This document shows, piece by piece, positions 16,909 through 25,281 of a DNA stretch of 64,000 bases. Made by a program: the position numbers and the translations under genes. Where the stretch lies: the NCBI RefSeq assembly GCF_900111495.1, contig NZ_FOIU01000001.1, forward strand, positions 1,178,001 through 1,242,000, read 5' to 3'. Positions within the stretch are counted from its first letter, which is position 1; the number at the start of each line of letters is the position of its first letter. The notes under the pieces are model-generated. The model worked only from the letters and a program-made list of their open reading frames with translations. It was not told the DNA's origin and did no database searches. Origin of the DNA: Chryseobacterium wanjuense (GTDB lineage: Bacteria > Bacteroidota > Bacteroidia > Flavobacteriales > Weeksellaceae).

Positions 16909-17799
16909 CTATCTATCCTGCGGAATCGGATTAAATTGTGAATTTTCAATCGTTAATGTCTTGGTAATTAAATCATAATGATCATTCATCGACATTACAT
17001 GAACCGTTAAATTATCAATCGAAATCGGCTCGCCCAAATTGATATTGGTAAGATTGGTGTCTTTGATAAACCTTCCATCCACCAAAATAACAAGCCCGGA
17101 ACCGACAGCCGTCATCACATCATTGTGGATGAAAAGTCCGGTATCTTCTCCCAAACCGATTCCCAGCGTCCTCGGATTGTTGACAACGGCCTGAAAAAGC
17201 CTCCCGATTCTGCCTCTCTGAACGAAGTGAGTATCGATAATGACATTGTCGATTAATCCTAAACCTTGTGTGGTTTTTATTTCACCCTTCAGCAAGGCTT
17301 CAGAGCTGCTTCCCTGATAAATCATATTTTCAGAAGCGGCAGCGGCGCCCGCAGAAGTTCCGGAGTAGATAAAATCCTGCTCCTGATATTTTAATAAAAT
17401 GGTATCGTGAAATCTTGTTCCGCCAAGAATTGATGTTAATCTCAACTGATCACCACCTGTAAACATCACTACATCTGCGGCATTGGCTCTGGCAACCATA
17501 GCGTCAGAATTAGCTTCTTCACGGTTGTGAATATCCAAAATATTGACATTTTTGGCACCAAGAAATTCGAATGCTTTTTTGTATTCTGTACCTACAATTT
17601 GTGGGATTTGCGAGGCTGTTGTGATAATTTCGATCACAGAATCTTCTTTATTTTTGGATTCGTTGATGATCTTTCTTAAAATTCCTCTTTCAAAAAAGTT
17701 GAGATTTTTCTCTATATTCTGGTCAAAATCGGTTTCCGTAAAACTACCTTTGTTTACGGCTCCCCCGATTACAATTAATTTTCCAACGGGTTTCATCAT
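16909..17799 (-). CDS. cphB: Cyanophycinase (peptidase family S51)
   Basis: 296 aa serine exopeptidase that cuts cyanophycin into beta-Asp-Arg dipeptides. The nucleophile elbow is GTSAG (147-151, S149), preceded by FTGGDQLRL (113-121) and followed by GLGLIDNVIIDTHFVQRGRIGRL with the conserved His, all characteristic of S51. No signal peptide, so it is the intracellular type that mobilises stored polymer. Divergent from cphA and upstream of iaaA on the same strand: a complete make-store-degrade set. Start may be 17799 or 17796 (two ATGs). Confidence 0.95.
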   Translation of the reverse strand: MMKPVGKLIVIGGAVNKGSFTETDFDQNIEKNLNFFERGILRKIINESKNKEDSVIEIITTASQIPQIVGTEYKKAFEFLGAKNVNILDIHNREEANSDAMVARANAADVVMFTGGDQLRLTSILGGTRFHDTILLKYQEQDFIYSGTSAGAAAASENMIYQGSSSEALLKGEIKTTQGLGLIDNVIIDTHFVQRGRIGRLFQAVVNNPRTLGIGLGEDTGLFIHNDVMTAVGSGLVILVDGRFIKDTNLTNINLGEPISIDNLTVHVMSMNDHYDLITKTLTIENSQFNPIPQDR

Positions 17800-17804
17800 A
17801 TGTG

Positions 17805-17812
17805 CAAATTTA
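17805..17812 (-). promoter_or_regulatory. Possible -7 element for cphB
   Basis: Minus-strand TAAATTTG followed by CACAT lies only 5 bp before the first cphB ATG. If real, the transcript would be leaderless or nearly so. Chance match is possible. Confidence 0.3.
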
Positions 17813-17944
17813 AAAAATAATTAACATTTGGCGAAATTCATGCCACATTTTAATTGATTTTGAGCTTTTTAGATTTGTTAATTAATTTTATCTCTTTTTT
17901 GACAAATCTTTAAGTGTGGTATAGTATTGTTTAGGGTTTTACAT

Positions 17945-17952
17945 TATCTTTG
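17945..17952 (+). promoter_or_regulatory. -7 promoter element for cphA
   Basis: TATCTTTG fits TAnnTTTG, with a TTG at 17927-17929, 15 nt upstream. It leaves a leader of about 40 nt before the cphA start. Divergent arrangement with cphB across a 198-bp gap. Confidence 0.45.
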
Positions 17953-17997
17953 ATTTTAAATGGAGTTATTTTTGACTGTTAAAAATACAAATAGACT

Positions 17998-20625
17998 ATG
18001 AAAATTGAGAAGATACAGGCATTACGCGGCCCGAATATTTGGAGTATCAGACGAAAGAAGCTGATTCAGATGAGATTGGATCTTGAAGAGATGGAAAACT
18101 TTCCTACCAATAAAATTGAGGGGTTCCGGGAAAGAATAGAAAAACTCATTCCTTCCTTATATACTCACAGATGTTCAGAAGGCGTAGAAGGAGGATTTTT
18201 CCACCGTGTAGAAACAGGAACGTGGATGGGACATGTCATCGAGCATATTGCCTTGGAAATTCAGACTTTAGCAGGGATGGATGTAGGTTTTGGGAGAACA
18301 CGCGAAACAAAAACTCCGGGAATTTATAATGTAGTATTTAATTATATCGAAGAAAATGCAGGAATTTACGCCGCAGAACAAGCCGTAAAAATCGCAGAAG
18401 CACTTACGAATGGAGAAGAATATGACTTGAATGCCTGTATTCAGAAATTAAAAGAAATCAGAGAAAAGGTACGTTTAGGGCCTTCAACGGGAAGTATTGT
18501 TGAGGAAGCGGTTTCCAGAAAAATCCCATGGATAAGATTGGGAACGAACTCTTTGGTTCAGCTTGGTTATGGCGTGAATCAGCAGAGATTTCAGGCGACG
18601 ATTACAGGGAAAACGAGCTCAATTGCGGTAGATATTGCCTGTAATAAAGAATTAACCAAGAGAATGCTGCATGACGCCGCCATTCCTGTTCCGATCGGAG
18701 AATTAATTACTGAAGAAGAAGAGTTGGATAAAGTCATCAAAAAAATTGGTTACCCGATTGTTTTAAAGCCTTTGGACGGAAATCATGGGAAAGGTTCGTC
18801 AATTAATGTAAATGACTGGGAAGCAGCAAAAATAGGTTTCCATCATGCTCAGAAATATTCCAGAAAAGTTATCATTGAGAAATTTATTACGGGATATGAT
18901 TTCAGGGTTTTGGTGATTAATAATAAAATGGTGGCAGCAGCGAGAAGAGTTCCTGCCCATGTTGTCGGTGATGGCGAACTGAGCCTTCAGCAATTAATTG
19001 AAAAAGAAAATAAAGATCCGAGAAGAGGGTACGGACATGAAAATGTTTTAACTGAAATAGAAATCGATAAAGATACCACAGAACTTCTCGAAAAACTTCA
19101 CTATACTTTAGAAACGGTTCCTCAAAAAGGGGAAGTTGTTTATTTAAAATCAACGGCCAATCTTTCAACGGGAGGTACTTCCATCGACGTTACAGACATG
19201 GTTCACCCGGAAAATATCACGATGGCCGAAAGGATTTCGAAAATCATCGGTCTCGATGTTTGCGGAATTGATATCATGGCGGAAAATTTAACCCAGCCTT
19301 TAAAAGAAAGTGGAGGTGCCATCATTGAAGTGAATGCAGCTCCCGGTTTCAGAATGCACTTGGCTCCGAGTGAAGGATTGCCTAGAAACGTAGCCGCTCC
19401 GGTAGTAGATATGCTATATCCTCCAGGAAAACCTTTCACCATTCCGATCATCGCTGTTACAGGGACAAACGGAAAAACAACCACGACAAGATTAATTTCC
19501 CATATCGTTAAAAGCAACGGTTACCGAGTAGGTTTCACCACTTCAGACGGAATTTATATCCAGAATACGATGCTGACAAAAGGGGACACCACAGGACCGC
19601 TTTCTGCGGAGTTTATTCTTAAAGACCCAACGGTAGAGTTTGCCGTTCTGGAAACGGCAAGAGGTGGAATTCTTCGCTCTGGACTTGGTTTTTCACAATG
19701 TGATATCGGTGTTTTAACGAATATTGAAGAAGATCATCTGGGAATGAATGATATTCACAGTTTGAAAGATCTTACGCGCGTAAAAAGGGTAATTCTCGAC
19801 AGTGTAAAGAAAAACGGCTGGAGTGTCTTGAATGCTGACAATGAATATTCAATGAAAATTGTAAATGATCTTGACAGCAATGTTGCGATTTTCAGTATGA
19901 ATGAAAACAATCCTCACATGCTGAAGTTTGCGAAAGAGGGAAAAATTACCTGTGTATACGAAGAAGGTTTTGTCACGATTAAAAAAGGAGACTGGAAGAT
20001 AAGAATCGGGAAGGCAAAAGATTTTCCGATCACCATGGAAGGGAAGGCTAAGTTTATGATTGAAAATGTCTTAGCGGCGAGTTTGGCTTCTTATCTGTAT
20101 GGTTTTGGAATTGAAGATATTTCAAATTCTCTGCGAACATTCATTCCAAGTGCTCAGCTGACTCCGGGAAGGCTGAATGTTTTTAAGTTTAAAAATTTCA
20201 AGGTGTTAATTGATTTTGCACACAATCCATCGGGTTACGAAGCGATTGAAGATTATCTGAAAAACGTAGAAGCCAATAAGAAAATCGGGATTATTTCCGG
20301 CGTTGGTGACAGACGTGACAGCGATATCCGGGAATGCGGGAAAATTGCAGGAAGGATGTTCGATCACATCATCATCAGGAATGAGAAACATCTTCGTGGA
20401 AGAAAAGAAGAAGAAATTAACGGATTAATCATCGAAGGACTGCAATCTGCCGGAAAAGACGTAAGCTATGAGATTATTCCTAAAGAAATCGAAGCCCTGA
20501 AGCATGCGATGGGAATGGCGGAAGAAGGAACTTTCATCACGGCTTTAAGTGACGTAATTTCCAATGCTATTGATCTTGTTCAGGAATATCAGGCGAGGGA
20601 ATTGCTTGAGGATGATAAAGTGTAA
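17998..20625 (+). CDS. cphA: Cyanophycin synthetase
   Basis: 875 aa, the usual length. Three modules: an N-terminal domain (1-160) with the family's ALRGPNIWS opening; an ATP-grasp domain (about 215-470; IVLKPLDGNHGKGSSINV, IIEVNAAPGFRMHLAP); and a Mur-ligase-like domain with P-loop T488-G-T-N-G-K493-T-T-T, then EEDHLGM and the C-terminal VLIDFAHNPSGYEA. The ATP-grasp site adds Asp to the chain end and the Mur-like site adds Arg to its side chain, building multi-L-arginyl-poly-L-aspartate granules as a nitrogen store without a ribosome. Complete, with no missing motif. Confidence 0.97.
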   Translation: MKIEKIQALRGPNIWSIRRKKLIQMRLDLEEMENFPTNKIEGFRERIEKLIPSLYTHRCSEGVEGGFFHRVETGTWMGHVIEHIALEIQTLAGMDVGFGRTRETKTPGIYNVVFNYIEENAGIYAAEQAVKIAEALTNGEEYDLNACIQKLKEIREKVRLGPSTGSIVEEAVSRKIPWIRLGTNSLVQLGYGVNQQRFQATITGKTSSIAVDIACNKELTKRMLHDAAIPVPIGELITEEEELDKVIKKIGYPIVLKPLDGNHGKGSSINVNDWEAAKIGFHHAQKYSRKVIIEKFITGYDFRVLVINNKMVAAARRVPAHVVGDGELSLQQLIEKENKDPRRGYGHENVLTEIEIDKDTTELLEKLHYTLETVPQKGEVVYLKSTANLSTGGTSIDVTDMVHPENITMAERISKIIGLDVCGIDIMAENLTQPLKESGGAIIEVNAAPGFRMHLAPSEGLPRNVAAPVVDMLYPPGKPFTIPIIAVTGTNGKTTTTRLISHIVKSNGYRVGFTTSDGIYIQNTMLTKGDTTGPLSAEFILKDPTVEFAVLETARGGILRSGLGFSQCDIGVLTNIEEDHLGMNDIHSLKDLTRVKRVILDSVKKNGWSVLNADNEYSMKIVNDLDSNVAIFSMNENNPHMLKFAKEGKITCVYEEGFVTIKKGDWKIRIGKAKDFPITMEGKAKFMIENVLAASLASYLYGFGIEDISNSLRTFIPSAQLTPGRLNVFKFKNFKVLIDFAHNPSGYEAIEDYLKNVEANKKIGIISGVGDRRDSDIRECGKIAGRMFDHIIIRNEKHLRGRKEEEINGLIIEGLQSAGKDVSYEIIPKEIEALKHAMGMAEEGTFITALSDVISNAIDLVQEYQARELLEDDKV

Positions 20626-20640
20626 AGATATAATGTTTAA

Positions 20641-20675
20641 AGTTTTCGGCGGCATCGAAGATGCCGCCGAAAACT
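20641..20675. repeat. Perfect 16-bp hairpin after cphA
   Basis: 20641-20656 pairs perfectly with 20660-20675 around a 3-nt loop; the stem is GC-rich in its inner half. It is not directly followed by a T run, and the true terminator comes 12 bp later. Probably protects or closes the cphA mRNA 3' end. Confidence 0.8.
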
Positions 20676-20686
20676 CATTCAAAATA

Positions 20687-20714
20687 AAAACCTTCGGAAT
20701 TTTTCGAAGGTTTT
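20687..20714 (+). terminator. Terminator of cphA
   Basis: 10-bp stem (20687-20696 with 20705-20714), 8-nt loop, A run before and a T-rich stretch (GTTTTATAT) after. Works in tandem with the hairpin at 20641. Confidence 0.85.
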
Positions 20715-20738
20715 GTTTTATATTCCAATCCAGTTTGA

Positions 20739-20838
20739 GATGCTTCGACGGAGCTCAGCATGACAACGCTACAAATTAACCGCTAACTAATAAAACAGTT
20801 AGTATTAGAGATGTCATGCTGAGCGGAGTCGAAGCATC
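20739..20838. repeat. 100-bp inverted-repeat element, copy 1
   Basis: Arms 20739-20764 and 20813-20838 match at 22 of 26 positions (GATGCTTCGAC...CTCAGCATGAC). The inner segment from about 20780 to 20816 (AAACAGTTAGTATTAGAGATGTCAT core) recurs, in the opposite orientation, in the element at 22149, and in variant form near 58715 and 58851. Non-coding, lies between convergent cphA and the ATP-grasp gene. Confidence 0.85.
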
Positions 20839-20861
20839 CATTTATTATGTTTTTTTTAAAA

Positions 20862-22046
20862 TCACTCCTCCACAAAAAACGCATTAGAACTTCCAATCCA
20901 GATCGCATCTTTCTTGTTAAAATCTACATTTACCATTGCGGCTTTCGTCATTCTTCCAAGATTTTCGAGTAGGATAGGGCGTTCATCATTTTCGCGCCAA
21001 ATATATAACAAACGGATCTCTGCTTTTGAAAATTCTCCATTAATATCTTCAAAAATCGGTTCGTAATTGACTTTCCTTTGTAAAATATAATTTTCCTTGT
21101 CCTCAATTGCATCAGTAATTTCTTTGGTAGGATTTAGATTAACTCCGCTTCCTGCAAAAGAAAACAAAGGTTTCAAAACAAAATTTTCGAGGTTTTCACT
21201 GTCCGGAAATTCGTGTAGAAAATAGCTTTTCGGAACAAACTGATGTTGCAAAAGAGGCAATAAAAATTTAGAAATTTTAAAAAACCAATTCGGATGCGTA
21301 ATCCATTTTACGTCAATATCTTCACGGAAATCGAGCTCAGTTTTAAGATCCGGAATCCGGTCGAGCTCATCGAAAATGACACGGTTATAAATCCTTTTAA
21401 TCTCCGTTAATTTTCCATTATTTTCATAGAACAATTTTTTGCCTTCTTTTTTAATTTTTGTCAGACAAACCGTTTTTATACCCAATAACTTTTCAGTTAG
21501 AATAAAATCAATGACTGTTTTTTGTTTTTCGGGATAAATTTCCAACAAAATAACGTTTTCGAGATTTTCATTACCGATAATCAGTTCTTTCATGTAATTT
21601 TTAAACTCTTCATGAGGCATTTTATTCTTAATCTCCGTTAAGAAAGGGTAGATTTCACAGAATGTATCTTCAAAAACCTTTTGAAAAGCATACAGCGAGG
21701 GAAAGGCCTGCAATTCGATAAGTTGAGGTTCTATTTCGCCGTTTTCATTTTTACATACTCCGAAATCTATCGTGAAAAAATGAGGTTTGCCGGTATCATT
21801 CGGAACCCGGCAATTGTCCGGGATGGCTTTTTGTAAGGTTTCTGCAGGCAAAGCTTTGATCTGATCGATAATACTTTCGCTTGCATCAAGCAGTTTATGT
21901 TCGAATTCTTTGGATAAAAAAAGAGGACTTTCAGAAATTCTGAATGCTGGTTCAAGACCGCTTTTTTCTTTTAAAATTTCTTTGAAACGTTCATATTTTT
22001 CCTGTGAAAATTCCTGATTAAACTGCTTTCTGTATTTTGAAATCAT
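20862..22046 (-). CDS. ATP-grasp-like protein of the amidoligase cluster
   Basis: 394 aa from the ATG at 22046 (MISKYRKQFNQEF). The frame is open a further 45 codons upstream to 22181, but that part is repeat-element sequence read by chance, so I reject it. The C-terminal 110 residues look like an ATP-grasp catalytic half: FVLKPLFSFAGSGVNL (289-304, the nucleotide-binding loop), YILQRKVNYEP, then KAEIRLLYIW and LLENLGRMTKAAMVNVDF with acidic and Asn residues suited to metal binding. The N-terminal 200 residues are unrecognised. Probably ligates a carboxylate to an amine using ATP. It is separated from the rest of the cluster by the repeat at 22149. Confidence 0.75.
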   Translation of the reverse strand: MISKYRKQFNQEFSQEKYERFKEILKEKSGLEPAFRISESPLFLSKEFEHKLLDASESIIDQIKALPAETLQKAIPDNCRVPNDTGKPHFFTIDFGVCKNENGEIEPQLIELQAFPSLYAFQKVFEDTFCEIYPFLTEIKNKMPHEEFKNYMKELIIGNENLENVILLEIYPEKQKTVIDFILTEKLLGIKTVCLTKIKKEGKKLFYENNGKLTEIKRIYNRVIFDELDRIPDLKTELDFREDIDVKWITHPNWFFKISKFLLPLLQHQFVPKSYFLHEFPDSENLENFVLKPLFSFAGSGVNLNPTKEITDAIEDKENYILQRKVNYEPIFEDINGEFSKAEIRLLYIWRENDERPILLENLGRMTKAAMVNVDFNKKDAIWIGSSNAFFVEE

Positions 22047-22148
22047 ATTCTTTTTCTTTTTTGTGATTTTAAAAAATCGGACAATTGTTGCCCGATTTTC
22101 TGTATTACTATTTTTCTTTTTAAATATTTTGAGATGGTTTCTGGTCAA

Positions 22149-22256
22149 GATGCTTCGATGGAGCTCAGCATGACATCTCAAATACTAACTGTTTTATTAG
22201 CGGTCAATTTATAACGTTCTCACGCTGAGTCTAGAGTTGTATTCTGGAAGAGCATC
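22149..22256. repeat. Inverted-repeat element, copy 2 (one arm decayed)
   Basis: Left arm 22149-22174 is identical to the left arm of copy 1 at 25 of 26 positions; the inner block (ACTAACTGTTTTATTAGCGGT) is the reverse complement of the inner block of copy 1 apart from a 4-bp difference. The right arm (about 22221-22256) has diverged. Copies 1 and 2 therefore flank the ATP-grasp gene 20862-22046 in opposite orientation. Confidence 0.8.
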
Positions 22257-22265
22257 TATGTTATT

Positions 22266-23099
22266 TTAAACCATCGCCTCTACCTGCTTCAAAACGTTTT
22301 TTTTTGCAAACCTTAAAAATCTTGGCAGAATCTGAGCCTGAGTCAAAATAATTTTGTCTTCATCATCCATTCTATCAACGGTTTCAAGATATTTTTCCAT
22401 ACCATAATTTTCAATCATGGCTGTTTTATATTTTTCGTCTTTCAAGCTCTCAACCATCCCCGCAGGATTGGCTTCAGGATGGAATTGTGTTCCGAAAATC
22501 TCTTCCGAAAAACGGATGGCCATCACCGCTCTTTCCAAATTAATATGTGGACGGAACTTTTCAATCGCTACGATTTTCATTCCCAATTCTTCAAAACGAT
22601 CATGGTTAGGCTCAATAAACTGATAAGCCCTGGAATCTACGGCATAGAAGGGATCCGGAAGATTTTTAAACAAGAATTCCTGTTCGCCTTCTTCTGTTTT
22701 GTGGATCGGCATCACTCCGAAAGAATAAGATTTTCTTTTGCAGATATTTCCCAATTCCCAATGAATACTCGCCAATTGGAAAGAATGGCAGATGAGAAAC
22801 AAATATTTTTTATCTTCATTATACTTGTTGTGCTCAAAAACCTGATCCAAAAAACCTGCAAATTTATCTTCCCACTCATGACCTTCCCTGTGCGGATTTC
22901 CCGGCCCTCCCGAAGAAATAAAAATATCAAAATCTTCGATATTGGGCATTTCATTTTTATATCTTACATCAAAAGTTTTGATGCTTACATTTTCTTCAGA
23001 GCTTTGTTGGAAGGCTTCGGAAATTTCTTTAATATTTTTAAAACCTTGATTTACCTGATTGTTGTTCATATCCAACAAAGCGATTCGAATATCTTTCAT
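22266..23099 (-). CDS. Class I glutamine amidotransferase-like protein
   Basis: 277 aa. Triad: C104 in LFLICHSFQLA, H207 and E209 in GTQFHPEANP; the oxyanion strand is ISSGGPGNPHREG (61-73). These domains release ammonia from glutamine for a partner synthase, or act as gamma-glutamyl peptidases (PuuD-like). It has no fused synthase, so in this context it may feed ammonia to, or trim products of, the neighbouring ATP-grasp and YbdK-type ligases. 34 bp behind the YbdK-like gene, with a possible own promoter in that gap. Confidence 0.85.
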   Translation of the reverse strand: MKDIRIALLDMNNNQVNQGFKNIKEISEAFQQSSEENVSIKTFDVRYKNEMPNIEDFDIFISSGGPGNPHREGHEWEDKFAGFLDQVFEHNKYNEDKKYLFLICHSFQLASIHWELGNICKRKSYSFGVMPIHKTEEGEQEFLFKNLPDPFYAVDSRAYQFIEPNHDRFEELGMKIVAIEKFRPHINLERAVMAIRFSEEIFGTQFHPEANPAGMVESLKDEKYKTAMIENYGMEKYLETVDRMDDEDKIILTQAQILPRFLRFAKKNVLKQVEAMV

Positions 23100-23117
23100 A
23101 CTACATTATATTTTTTG

Positions 23118-23125
23118 CAAAGTTA
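23118..23125 (-). promoter_or_regulatory. Possible internal -7 element before the amidotransferase gene
   Basis: Minus-strand TAACTTTG lies 18 bp upstream of the start at 23099, within the short gap to the YbdK-like gene. No -33 partner seen. Confidence 0.3.
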
Positions 23126-23133
23126 CCAAAATA

Positions 23134-24252
23134 TTACGAAGTGAGTTCACCGTGCGTTATTCCATATTCGGTCTCTGAGATCATATAATCAACTACTTTC
23201 GTAAGATCGCCGGTTTCTTTGAAGATCTGAAGCTGTCTGTCTGCGCCGGTTCCGTTTTCTAGAATTTTCCAGGCATATTCGACTTCCGTTCTGCATCCTA
23301 AGTCATCTACAACATCATCGATAAACTCAAGAAGTTCTTTTAACAGATGAGGATAAGGAACAGATTCTTCTTTACCAAAATCAATCAGATGGGCTTCAAT
23401 TCCGCTTTTGGAAGCTCTCCATTTATTTTCATTTAATAATAATCTTCTGTAGCTTCTGAAACTTAAATTTTGTTGATGAAGTTTATAGATTTTCGCCACC
23501 AAAGCCTGCATAATTGCAGCCAGACAAACCGTTTCATCAATTCTCAGAGGCATATCACAGATTCTGAATTCAATCGTAGGGTAGAATGGGTGAACTCTCA
23601 AATCCCACCAGATTTTCTTGGCGTTGTCGATGGTTCCTGTTTTCACCAAAAGATCAACATAGCTGTCAAATTCCGCCAAAGAATTGAAATAACTCGGAAT
23701 CCCTGTTCTTGGGAATTTCACGAAAATCTCCTGTCTGTAAGATTTAAAACCGGTATATCTTCCGATCCAGAAAGGTGAGTTTGTAGATAGCGCATATACG
23801 TGAGGAAGGAAATATCTCATCACATTCTGGATTCTAACGCCTTCTTCACGATTCGGAATTCCGATGTGAACGTGCAGCCCGAAAATTAGATTTTCGCGTG
23901 CTACATCTCCCATATCATCAACGATTTTGATGTATCTTTCTCCCTGTGTGATCGTATTTGCAGACCAGTGCGAGAACGGGTGAGTACCTCCTCCCGAAAC
24001 ACGAAGGTTCTGGTCATGAGCTGTTTTGATAAGGTGTCTCCTAAGATTGGTAAGCTCAGCTCTGGCTTCCTGGATATTCTGGCAGATGCCCGTTTCCATT
24101 TCGATCATGGATTCGTGCATTTCGTGTTTTAAATTTTCGCTTAAAACCGCTTTTCCGCCTTCAATGATTTTCGAAACATGAGAGATCAGATCTCTGCTCT
24201 CAACATCAATAATTTGATATTCTTCTTCGATTCCAATAGTAAATTGATGCAT
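23134..24252 (-). CDS. YbdK-family carboxylate-amine ligase (GCS2-type)
   Basis: 372 aa, the length of E. coli YbdK. The glutamine-synthetase-like fold begins FTIGIEEEYQIID (EEE at 9-11 bind metal) and has SGGGTHPFSHW, GLHVHIGIPNRE, RVHPFYPTIEFRICDMPLR and the C-terminal ENKWRASKSG. YbdK has weak glutamate-cysteine ligase activity; the physiological substrate is mostly unknown. Short spacing to genes on both sides (34 and 27 bp) puts it in one operon with an ATP-grasp enzyme and a glutamine amidotransferase. Confidence 0.92.
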   Translation of the reverse strand: MHQFTIGIEEEYQIIDVESRDLISHVSKIIEGGKAVLSENLKHEMHESMIEMETGICQNIQEARAELTNLRRHLIKTAHDQNLRVSGGGTHPFSHWSANTITQGERYIKIVDDMGDVARENLIFGLHVHIGIPNREEGVRIQNVMRYFLPHVYALSTNSPFWIGRYTGFKSYRQEIFVKFPRTGIPSYFNSLAEFDSYVDLLVKTGTIDNAKKIWWDLRVHPFYPTIEFRICDMPLRIDETVCLAAIMQALVAKIYKLHQQNLSFRSYRRLLLNENKWRASKSGIEAHLIDFGKEESVPYPHLLKELLEFIDDVVDDLGCRTEVEYAWKILENGTGADRQLQIFKETGDLTKVVDYMISETEYGITHGELTS

Positions 24253-24279
24253 TTTTTTTCGTGCTTTTATTTTTATGTT

Positions 24280-25233
24280 TTATTTTACAGAATCCTTTAC
24301 GAAAGTTCCCCAGGAAATATTTGGTTTTCCGGGAACATATTCTTTAGCTTTTTCTATGGCTAATTTTGCGGCGTGCTCTACAATCCACGCGAAATTTTCT
24401 TCACCCACAGAGTTTCTGTCGGCATCCGGAGCGGGATTACAAAAGTCAATAGCATAAGGAATTCCGTCTCTTACGGCAAATTCGACAGTATTGAAATCAT
24501 AGCCCAACGCTTCATTCATGGTAATGGTATAATCGTGAATGGTTTTTAATAATTTTTCCAATTCCTCACCTTGTGTCTGGTGCGTCGTTGCATATCTCAG
24601 ATGATGTGCATTTCTCGGCTCATAAGGCATGATATGAACATATTTTTTACCTAAACAATAGACTCTGTAATAATCGTCGAAAATAATTTCTTCCTGAACC
24701 ATCATTACCAGCTGCTCTGTTTCTCCCAGTTTATTCCACAAATCTTCAGGATTTTCTACTCTGTACACGTTTCTCCAGCCTCCTCCGTCGTGAGGTTTCA
24801 TGTAGGCCGGAAATCCGACATAGTTAAAAATATAATCCCAGTCATGCGGAAATCTGAGGTTTCTGAAAGATGTTTCCGAAGTATTGGTCGGTCTTTCGTG
24901 TGATGGAAGCAAAACGGTTTTAGGAAGAGGAATTCCCAGTTTTGACATCAAAGCATTATTGAAAAACTTCTCATCTGCACTCCACCAAAATGGATTGTTG
25001 ATTACATACGTCCCATTTAAAGCAGCATTTTTAAGATAAGCTCTGTAGAAAGGAACATCCTGCGAAATTCTGTCGATAATCACTGCATAACCGTAATCTG
25101 TTCCTTGTTCCAGTTTGTCGATCGTTACCGGTTCAGCGATGATTTCTCCACCGCCCAGCTCGTTTACTTTATCGATAAATGCCCAAGGGAACGTATCTTC
25201 CATACCGAATAGAATTCCTACTTTTTTTGCCAT
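24280..25233 (-). CDS. ATP-grasp protein, RimK-like
   Basis: 317 aa. Starts KKVGILFGMEDTFPWAFIDKV; the ATP-grasp core has FPAYMKPHDGGGWRNVYRV (conserved Lys and Gly-rich loop, about 156-174), MMVQEEIIFDDYYRVYCLGKK, and the metal-binding end VEFAVRDGIPYAIDFCNPAPD in which E, D and N sit as in RimK/D-Ala-D-Ala ligases. Cytosolic. Predicted to form an amide bond between an acyl phosphate and an amine. 27 bp ahead of the YbdK-like gene and 48 bp behind an esterase. Confidence 0.85.
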   Translation of the reverse strand: MAKKVGILFGMEDTFPWAFIDKVNELGGGEIIAEPVTIDKLEQGTDYGYAVIIDRISQDVPFYRAYLKNAALNGTYVINNPFWWSADEKFFNNALMSKLGIPLPKTVLLPSHERPTNTSETSFRNLRFPHDWDYIFNYVGFPAYMKPHDGGGWRNVYRVENPEDLWNKLGETEQLVMMVQEEIIFDDYYRVYCLGKKYVHIMPYEPRNAHHLRYATTHQTQGEELEKLLKTIHDYTITMNEALGYDFNTVEFAVRDGIPYAIDFCNPAPDADRNSVGEENFAWIVEHAAKLAIEKAKEYVPGKPNISWGTFVKDSVK

Positions 25234-25281
25234 AATTGTATTTTTAAATGTTTTTATATTATTATTTTGTTTTAATTAAAT

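Noticed and set aside
20739..20838. Insertion sequence remnant with transposase
   Set aside because: The element has inverted arms but no coding capacity, and no transposase is found in the window.
22047..22181. 45-codon N-terminal extension of the ATP-grasp gene at 20862
   Set aside because: Its residues derive from the inverted-repeat element (copy 2) and low-complexity lysine codons; a normal ATG start exists at 22046.
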